Shown: positions 56,910-64,000 of the stretch, piece by piece
Numbering within the stretch: position 1 is the stretch's first letter
How the letters are laid out: every line of letters begins with the position of its first letter
Assembly (NCBI GenBank): GCA_029532625.1
Contig: JARFXM010000006.1
Span: 1,116,001-1,180,000, forward strand
Length of the DNA stretch: 64,000 nucleotides
Origin: Lomentospora prolificans
Taxonomy: Eukaryota; Ascomycota; Sordariomycetes; Microascales; Microascaceae
Reading direction: 5' to 3'
Made by a program: the position numbers and the translations under genes
Notes under the pieces: model-generated
Told to the model about the DNA's origin: nothing
The model's input: the letters and a program-made list of their open reading frames with translations, nothing else
Database searches by the model: none

Positions 56910-59165
56910 TACAGGGTTACCGTGGTGAGCTGATATGAAGGGGAGGGATAGAAATCCGAAGGGGTGTGGTGATAGCCACGAGTATTGATGGCATCTAGGG
57001 GAGCTGTGCAACAAACGATCGCGCATACATATATCCAGATCGTTGAAATTGCGCTGTATTGTAGCCTGTATCTTTGAATCCACCTTCCAAGCTATAGACA
57101 ATTTTTTTGCTATTATACCAAGGCCCTTCTCTCTAGCGAAAGAAGTCCCAACCACTTAAAGACTTCGGGGTCGGGATTTTGCCTTCCCATCTCTCGAGGG
57201 ATTTTATATACACAAGTCGAGGTTTTATATGCAGGAAATCGCAACATGCCCGTCTTAGCCTATATGACAGTATGCTCGCCAGCTGCAGGCGTCACTGGAC
57301 AACGCCCAGCTTTTTTTTTTGGCCTCCCGGTAGATACCATCATCTTCATCAATCGGGGGGAACAGTTGAGCATGTACCCCGTTATCCAAAATCACCCGAG
57401 GCATTCAGATGCATGGATGCTCAGTACTTGGATAAGACTAGTTATTCACATATCCAAGGTCGCAAAGTGATTATTTCCGCAAATCACATAATACACATGC
57501 TCGTCTTGTGTGAGAGAGAGAGTAGAGAGAGAGAGACGAGCGGACTTGTCAGGTTCATAGTCTTGCCAAAAATTTGAACAAGGATTTCTTGGTCACCCTG
57601 GCACCCCCCCGCGCCTTTCGACACTGCCATGCATCCGCTCTCCATCGGCCGACATGCATGGCTGGTGGGCACCTCGAAAGCCTGAGACTGTCGCACCACT
57701 ATCGACAAGAATTAGGCTCGCTTTTATAGGACTTCAGGCGCTGAAGCTAAAATTCAAACTGGGGATCGGTGACGCTAAAACGGAGCACGGGTGGGATTGC
57801 TACCTAATCACCCGAGCAGAGCCCTCGTGTCGCCGGTTCATTGGGTCCTTCAGAGGTTCGTTAGTTTAATGGTCTGGTCTCAAAAGGCCGGGGCCGTGGC
57901 CCAGTCTTTGCGGGAACCGCAAACCTGACACAGAGTTTGGGTTAAGATGGGTGGGCGTTATCATTAGCGTCCAGCGCGATGGCGTCGCGAAGGAGACAGG
58001 AAGGCGTTCATCAAAAGTGGCATTCCAGGCATCCACGAATTCGCACATCACCAGAGGTGAAAGATATACCAAGGCGAATGGCTGGAAATTGCAGTTGCGA
58101 GAAAAGGTGCCAATCCGAGCCACGGTTGCAGGCTAGCACGTCGTGGAACGGACAGGCGAGTTGTAAAAGTCGAGGTGGTGGGGATGAGTGGTAGAGAGTG
58201 ACATTAAATTGCCCCTCATGGAATCGTCTCAAGCCACCGACATGGGCTCCATGGAGGGGGGGCAAGATGCGGTGTAATTCGAGACGAGACTTCCTTCAGG
58301 CACTGAATCAGGTCGACTCACCTCGTGTCGACGTGAATATATACCGGCTCGATCCCAACAAAGCTTCTCAAAGTTTTCTCGATTTCCTGCCTTGAAATAC
58401 TCTCTGATACGAGGACCGGAAGGACGGTACAAGCCCAGACTGATTCCCCGCCTGACATCTTCCGAAACGTCCCTCTGCGCGTTATTATCCCTTAACCCCA
58501 AACTGCCAGCGCCTAGACACAGCGCCTCCAACAACCCCGCCAGGTCGAGCCGAGTTCCTGCCGCGACTCCTCGTCGTTACCATCCCCACCATCCCACCTT
58601 CCAGAAAATCCCACTACTGCCTGCTCAACAACCCATTTTTCAATACTCGGTATACCAGGACCCTCGTTGACTTCGTCCCCCTCTCTCCCTTCTGAGATCA
58701 TCTTCACAAACGACGAAAGAACATCGGGATTCCTAGTCTTCTTCGCCCTCCTTCCCCGTGTTTTACGTACACTACTGCTATTGACCTCCACCCAAACATC
58801 TGCGCACCCGCATTTTACATAGCATAGTCAATATAAAAAACATTTATTGGCAGTTACGCATTTGAAGAAGGCACACAGCCCTCCGTCCCCGCGAACACAA
58901 GGTTTCGAGCCCAAGAGCCCAGCTTTGCCTTTACTTGCCTTCGATCTTGCCACTTCGAGACGACCAAGATACGAGAACTCTTGGCTTTCCGAAATAAGGC
59001 TCGCAAGTGCTTGTTTCGATCTCAACATCTTATTGCTGCCACCCGCTCTTTGACTACTACGCTTTGGCCAAGAAACCCAAGGTCGCTATTTTCCTAGAGA
59101 AATCCTTCAGTTTAATAGAAGGAATACGCGAGGTACATGGCCATTTGGGACTACCTCAACCGTTC
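56910..59165. other. 2.3 kb intergenic between ERJ5 and the next orphan gene
   Basis: It contains a GA microsatellite (57512-57536) and short open frames with no recognisable domain. The right third may be the long 5' leader or promoter of the orphan at 59166. A stretch near 57855 resembling a tRNA A box lacks the rest of a tRNA. Confidence 0.55.
57512..57536. repeat. GA-rich microsatellite
   Basis: Two runs of GA dinucleotides with a TA interruption, between ERJ5 and the orphan gene. Confidence 0.8.
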
Positions 59166-60089
59166 ATGCCACTAACTAGAAGCCCCAAGATGATGCTATC
59201 TTTCCCCCCAACTATGCCTATCCAGGAGGACCTAGCGGCACTTCTGGCGAGGAACCTTGTCCTCACACCAGAGATTCCTGCTCACCCTCAGCCAACCCAG
59301 CAGGAGCAACCGCGATCAGTGGTAGCCCCGAACCAAAACCAACCCATCCACCAATCTGGCCCCACTCAGTCTAGTCCAGCACCTATTGTCTACTCTATTT
59401 CGCAACATTATCACCACTCCACACATATCGTTCGCCAACAGCAGCAGCCGGTTCAGGAACCCGAAATCCACGCGCCCCAACGACCTTCGTCCGAGCCTCC
59501 CCAATCGGAGCATGAGTCCTGTGACAGCATTCTTCGGTCTCACGGTGTTGACCCATCCGCGCTCTCACCCTCTCAGGCCCAGTTGTTTAGAGTTGCCAGT
59601 CTAGAGCAGAAGATGAGACTCCTTGAGCTCTGGAGTATCTGTCCTCCCACCAGCCGAAACGAGGATGCCTCGTTAGCATGGCATAACACGACAATAGAGC
59701 AAGAAGAGCTCTTGGCCCGTATGAGGTATGAGCGACAGCAACAGCAGCAGCAGCAGGAGGCATCAATGGAGATGCATTGCGGCAATTCTTTTCAAGGCCC
59801 CGATGGTGAGTGGTTGTACTCGTCCAGCCATGCGGAGCCGTATATGCAGAGCGGGTATGAGGAACTCATGCGGCGAGATGCCGAAAGGCAGCAAAAGTTT
59901 GCTGACACGCCAAAGGATACGTATTCGCACTTCGGCGTATCCGTGGGCGGCCCCACATATTCCCGGGCAACGGACCCGGTCTACAAGAACACGAACAGCT
60001 CATTGCCGACGCCGGAGCCTTCAGGACAAGCCTGGATGGATATGCCTAAGGCCCAGGCAGGGACGGCAGACGCGATGGAAATCATGTAG
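59166..60089 (+). CDS. Unrecognised Gln/Pro-rich protein
   Basis: Open frame of 307 aa from the ATG at 59166; a further ATG pair at 59190-59193 would also serve, and the frame is open upstream without ATG. I recognise no named family. A low-complexity Pro/Gln/Ser-rich N-terminal half leads to a more ordered block, SPSQAQLFRVASLEQKMRLL, then ELWSICPP, and a charged helix with a Q7 tract (RYERQQQQQQQ). The C-terminal block SHFGVSVGGPTYSRATDPVY looks conserved in character. Upstream sequence is gene-free for more than 2 kb. It may be a Pezizomycotina-specific nuclear protein; this is inference. Confidence 0.65.
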   Translation: MPLTRSPKMMLSFPPTMPIQEDLAALLARNLVLTPEIPAHPQPTQQEQPRSVVAPNQNQPIHQSGPTQSSPAPIVYSISQHYHHSTHIVRQQQQPVQEPEIHAPQRPSSEPPQSEHESCDSILRSHGVDPSALSPSQAQLFRVASLEQKMRLLELWSICPPTSRNEDASLAWHNTTIEQEELLARMRYERQQQQQQQEASMEMHCGNSFQGPDGEWLYSSSHAEPYMQSGYEELMRRDAERQQKFADTPKDTYSHFGVSVGGPTYSRATDPVYKNTNSSLPTPEPSGQAWMDMPKAQAGTADAMEIM

Positions 60090-60822
60090 GCGTGGGAGGG
60101 TTATTCGGCAAGATCCCTAATTCTGTGGTTGTCTTGTTTTTAATCTCTTTTGAGTTAGACCCGGCATGGTTGCTAATGATGCCTGAGAAGGTGATCTTTC
60201 ACCCGAAGTTGGAAGTTTAGAAGGGATTTATTATTACCCTGGACACTACAAATGGCCACATATTGACCATTGATGCCCTTCATGGCGAGGTAGCTCAAGC
60301 TATATACATATTATAATGATTCGTATCTGTGCTCTATCCCGACGCGGTCCCATTTCTATCCGGAACTTAATCTCGTGCCGTACGACCATATGATCGTAAT
60401 TGGACGACAGTACCTTGGGAGACTGATATACCATAATTTGGTCGAGAATAAGGAAACTGAAACGTCTCCTCGCAACCATCATTTGATCATTGGCTCGTCG
60501 CTGGGGACTTACACCCATCAATAGAGATGTGGCTAATGCTAAATTACGCCACAGACTCCAGCCACAGCACGACGACCACTAGTCTAAATTTGCACTGTAT
60601 TAGACACTTTCCGCTAGCCAAGAGGCTGCATCCCAACCACGCAGCTCGACACGCAGCTGCCGTTGCCTACCAGAGCAGAGCTCACAACAGTCGCCTCAAG
60701 CTTCATCACTGCCAACACCATCGACCACATCCGCCATTCTATATCTCAGCCGCGCTAGAATATTCCGACAGATCATTAGATACCAAATTTCTCCAAAGAT
60801 ACCAAGCTCCGCCAACCTCAAT
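60090..60822. other. Orphan 3' flank and PRE10 upstream region
   Basis: The open frame 60527-60829 (+) lies in the likely PRE10 promoter or leader and is not family-like. No proteasome-associated (PACE-like) element stands out by eye. Confidence 0.5.
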
Positions 60823-61801
60823 ATGGTAAGGACTCCGGTTTCCCCTTGGAGCATGGAAGCTTACTTTGGGCTGCCGCCCTCCTCCAGACGTCAATCGGTA
60901 CGGGCTACGACTTAGCGAACGCCATCTTCTCCCCCGACGGTCGAAACTTCCAAGTCGAATACGCCATCAAGGCCGTCGAGAACGGGGGAACTTCGGTCGG
61001 CATCCGATGCAAGGATGGCGTTGTGCTTGCGGTCGAAAAGATTGTTAGCTCAAAGCTTCTGAAACCCGGTGCAAACAAGCGAATCGGAACCGTAGATAGG
61101 CACGTCGGCGTGGTATGTGTCGCTTGCAACTGAATTTTACTTGCGCTCTCCAGATTCTGGGTTGCTAACACGCACCACCCCTCGTCTAGGCTTTCTCTGG
61201 CATGGTACCTGACGGTAGGCACTTCATCTCCCGTGCCCGTGACGAGGCTGTCTCCTGGCGCGACCTTTACAAATCCCCAATCCCCACCAACATTCTCGCC
61301 TCCCGAATGGGCTCCTACCTACAAGCCTATACCTGCCATTCCTACGTCCGCCCCTTCGGCATCACCGCCATTGTCGCCGGCTTCGATCCCGAACACGAGC
61401 TTTCCGTCGACGGTGAGGTGGGTTCTGGCCCCTCATGCGGTGCTGGCGGTAAGGTTGCTGGCAAGAAGCACGGCGGCCCATTCCTGTACATGATTGAGCC
61501 CTCTGGTCTCTACTGGGGATACTACGGTGCTGCGACAGGCAAGGGTCGCCAGGCGGCTAAGGCCGAGCTTGAGAAGCTAGATCTTGCTGCCGGCACCCTC
61601 AGCCTAGAACAGGCCGTCAAGGAGGCTGCGAGAATTATCCACAAGAGTCACGGCGAGGAGAATGCGAAGGATTACGAGATCGAGATGACCTGGATTAGCG
61701 GTCTTGATGGCCCCACTAAGGGAAGGCATGTCGAGGTCCCCGAGGAGTTGAAGGAGGAGGCCTTGAGGTTGGCCAAGGAGGCGGAGGATGAGGAGGAGTA
61801 A
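60823..61801 (+). CDS. PRE10: 20S proteasome subunit alpha type 7 (Pre10/PSMA3)
   Basis: Outer-ring subunit of the 20S core particle. Three coding exons: 60823-60825 (only ATG), 60888-61112 and 61190-61801, giving 279 aa. The N-terminus MTSIGTGYDLANAIFSPDGR and FQVEYAIKAVENGG match the alpha signature and the PSMA3/Pre10 orthologue. No ATG exists in frame in exon 2, so the ATG-only exon (donor GTAAGG, 62-nt intron) is needed. Compared with animal PSMA3, a Gly-rich insertion of about 25 residues (EVGSGPSCGAGGKVAGKKHG) precedes PFLYMIEPSG. The acidic C-terminus ends AEDEEE. Confidence 0.93.
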
Positions 61802-62496
61802 GCCGTTTTCATGATTGCGGGTTCTGGCGAATTGAGATGAGCACATGTACTTGTATCATAATTGAGGTTGTGGGAACTGGGTTCATAGATTATTGAATCA
61901 AGCATGTCTGCTTCCCGCCCATTATGGGTGTCTTGGGTTTCACGTCAATCCACGCCATATCCCGGTTTCGTACTCTCCTACCTTCACTCTTAACGATGTC
62001 TGCGCACCCAATCCCGCAGGTATGCAAGTACAAGCCTAATGGCATCACCGGGACATCTATTTCATTTGGTGCTTTTTCAAGCTGCTAGTCGCGTCCGGTC
62101 TGCTCGCGACTTACGTTTCATGCCACGCCACTGGCTTTGATTAGGGGTTTGAGTTCCCCATCTTTCACTTCCAAGGTTCCTTTTAAACTGCTCTTGTTCG
62201 AATGGCAGTTACGAATAAAAGTTCGCATGCTCTGAGAGTATTACCGGATGACTAAGCTTTTACTCGTGAAGTCTGACTTAGACTTTCCACCGAGTTTTGC
62301 AATTTGTTGACCGCCCAGCCGGAAAGGGAGTCCGGAATCCAAACCCGGCAGGCGGTAAAGCCCACTCGGTGGCAGAAAAGGAAGCCTGGTATTATTTTTT
62401 GAAGACCCGCCATTCTTTTCTCACGAGGCGAGCAGCAGAGTTCTAGGTGCGACATCAACAGTGCCGTCCTTTTTTAAACACTTTTGCCTCTACACT
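61802..62496. other. PRE10 3' flank and POL5 upstream region
   Basis: No gene or striking motif is seen. The small minus-strand frame at 62252-62458 has no recognisable features. Confidence 0.6.
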
Positions 62497-64000
62497 ATGG
62501 CGAAGAAGCGCGCTCCCTCCGGAGAGGAGCCCTCCCAGGCACCCACTAAGAGATTCAAGCGAGCCAAGAATCCTCGAGACGACATGTACAAAGCCCTGGA
62601 AAGCTTCACGAATTTCCCTAGTCAACCCGACTGGGAGGACCACCAGACCGAGCAAAATCTTTACAAGGCGCTGAGCCACCGAATTCGTGACTTACAGGTC
62701 AAAGCTGCTACGCTTGTCTCGAAAGCACTCGTGGGACAGGCCGATACAGAGGAGCCAACCGAACCATCGATCTCTGAGGAGGAATTCAAGAGGCACCTCG
62801 AAATCTACCTGTTTCCAGCCTTAACGAAGGGCGACACGGTATCCCGAGAAGGCACATTTCGGGTCATATCCAAGATCCTCTCTGCGCTCCTGGGTGATCG
62901 GAATCTTACCTCTACGCTTTACCCGAGTTTGACCTTTGACGAGTTCCTCTCGATGCTCATCCGCTTCACGCCTCTTGACGAACCGGCAGTTAAGGATGAC
63001 CAAGCCCTTGGTAGACTTTTAGGCCTGCGGTGTTTCGTGCAACAGGAGGTCCTTGAAAGGGACACTGAGAGGTGGAAGAAGCTCTTGCCCATGCTTCTAG
63101 ACCTTGCCTCGAAGAACATCGAATTGCGACTTGCCTGTGGCGCCATCGTTGCTGACGCCGTTGGAAAGCTGAGCAAGGGACAGGCAACCTGGACTATCAC
63201 CACCGTGTCAGAAACCCCGCTTGCAAAGATGGCCGAGGGATTGGCAATCTGGATAGCTGCTCTCCAGCACCACCCTGATCTCAAATCCGATACCTGGAAG
63301 AAACCGGTATCGGCGAGGTCTGCTCCCAATGTTCTCAGTCTGCTGAAGGAGAGCGCCACGCAAGTTCTCAATGAGAACTCTGGCCCCGTCAACAATGGAA
63401 AGGCTACTTGGTCTGCCCCTTTGCATTTCGTCTGGGTTAAGCTTGCTAAGTACTTTGGAAATCTCGGTTCAACTGGACAAAAAGACCTTGCATCAATCTG
63501 GACACCCGTGGTCGAAGGTAAGGCTTTATACTCCGTGTAAACGTTTCTTCAAAGACCTAACTGACTTGCGTGAATAGACTACCTCTTTTCGAAGAATGCG
63601 ACGGATTTACAAAAGGCCCGTGGGTTTTCAATCTTCCAACGGATGCTTATCGAGGTGGCCACCGACCGTGTTCTTGTCAGCACTATATTTAGTCGCAACT
63701 TAATGTCGTGTCTCCAAAACCATGCTTCCCGAAAAGATCGGCACCTTCATGGCATCGCGGTTGAAACTCTCTCCGTCATTGCTGAGCTAGCTTCTGCGAA
63801 GCCTAAGAGCGTGGTGCCGATTTTGAGCAATCTTCTCGGGCACAATGGCAGCTACGAGTTTGATCAGCGGACGAATACCAAGACTGTTGAGCAAGTCTTG
63901 AAGCCTACAGAGCCTTCAGATATGACACAAGTTCTGGAACTTCTAGAGGCACCATTTGCAAAATCCTCAAGGTACGTGGTATCTTGCGCCCTTCATCCGT
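62497..64000 (+). CDS. POL5: DNA polymerase V/Myb-binding-like nucleolar protein Pol5, 5' part
   Basis: Despite its name, Pol5 works in rRNA synthesis and ribosome assembly in the nucleolus (animal relative MYBBP1A). The gene is cut by the right edge. Exon 1, 62497-63517, and exon 2, 63578 to about 63971, join in phase (VVE|DYLFSKNATDLQKARGFSIF). A GTACGT donor at 63972 suggests the window ends inside the second intron. The N-terminus MAKKRAPSGEEPSQAPTKRF is basic, nucleolar in type. Family-like helical repeats include KDDQALGRLLGLRCFVQQEV, and WTPVVE...RGFSIFQRML. The frame from 62461 to 62496 is upstream of the first ATG and is not coding. Confidence 0.9.

Noticed and set aside
57855..57945. 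tRNA-like A-box sequence TTAGTTTAATGGT
   Set aside because: No matching B box (GGTTCGANNCC) at the right distance and no cloverleaf arms.

Overview
This 64 kb window is nuclear DNA of a filamentous ascomycete (Pezizomycotina, most likely a Sordariomycete-type genome). Genes are monocistronic and lie on both strands. They are broken by short introns (about 56-112 nt, one of 204 nt) with GTAAGT-like donors and CTAG/CAG acceptors. Gene content is eukaryotic and fungal: DRN1/Cwf19, a fungal-type S6-kinase-like AGC kinase, a DOMON-cytochrome b561 protein, and a proteasome alpha7 with a Gly-rich insertion typical of filamentous fungi. There is no operon, CRISPR array, phage, or recognisable transposase, and I found no tRNA or rRNA gene.

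Layout, left to right. A possible edge gene (about 0.08-0.5 kb, uncertain); NNR2, the NAD(P)HX dehydratase (-); ATP1, F1-ATPase alpha (-); RPL11 (-) head-to-head with SMB1 (+), the latter carrying a 9-nt exon; a secreted/membrane DOMON-b561 haem protein (-) with a short first exon encoding its signal peptide; a 5.7 kb gene-poor stretch; a Psk1/S6K-like AGC kinase (-); about 2 kb without a gene; PRP4 (-) head-to-head with a transcription-type cyclin (+); pyruvate carboxylase (-) with ten exons, five of them 8-38 nt; a 6.9 kb gene-poor stretch with a G28 run; MPC1 (-); a Cys-rich N-terminus orphan (-); CUL3 (-) head-to-head with ZIM17 (+); UTP20 (-, 2655 aa) head-to-head with DRN1 (+); ERJ5 (+); a Pezizomycotina-type orphan (+); proteasome alpha7 PRE10 (+), whose first coding exon is only the ATG; and POL5 (+), cut by the right edge.

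Themes. Most genes are housekeeping. Three act in or after splicing (SMB1, PRP4, DRN1), three in ribosome production (RPL11, UTP20, POL5), four in mitochondrial or pyruvate metabolism (ATP1, MPC1, ZIM17, PYC), and three in protein quality control or turnover (CUL3, PRE10, ERJ5). Four head-to-head pairs share intergenic regions of 0.3-1 kb.

I did not find a convincing new multi-gene system. The observations most worth a second look are at the level of gene structure and promoters: the CUL3 intron that splits the predicted neddylation-lysine codon, has an A10 tract before its acceptor, and gives a stop immediately after the lysine if retained; the PYC microexon cluster and the PYC intron abutting the biotin motif; the SMB1 microexon; the palindromic ATCACGTGAT element shared by the PRP4/cyclin and MPC1 promoters; and two inverted-repeat elements in the UTP20/DRN1 promoter. 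All exon boundaries come from reading splice signals and family alignment from memory; none was tested with transcripts.
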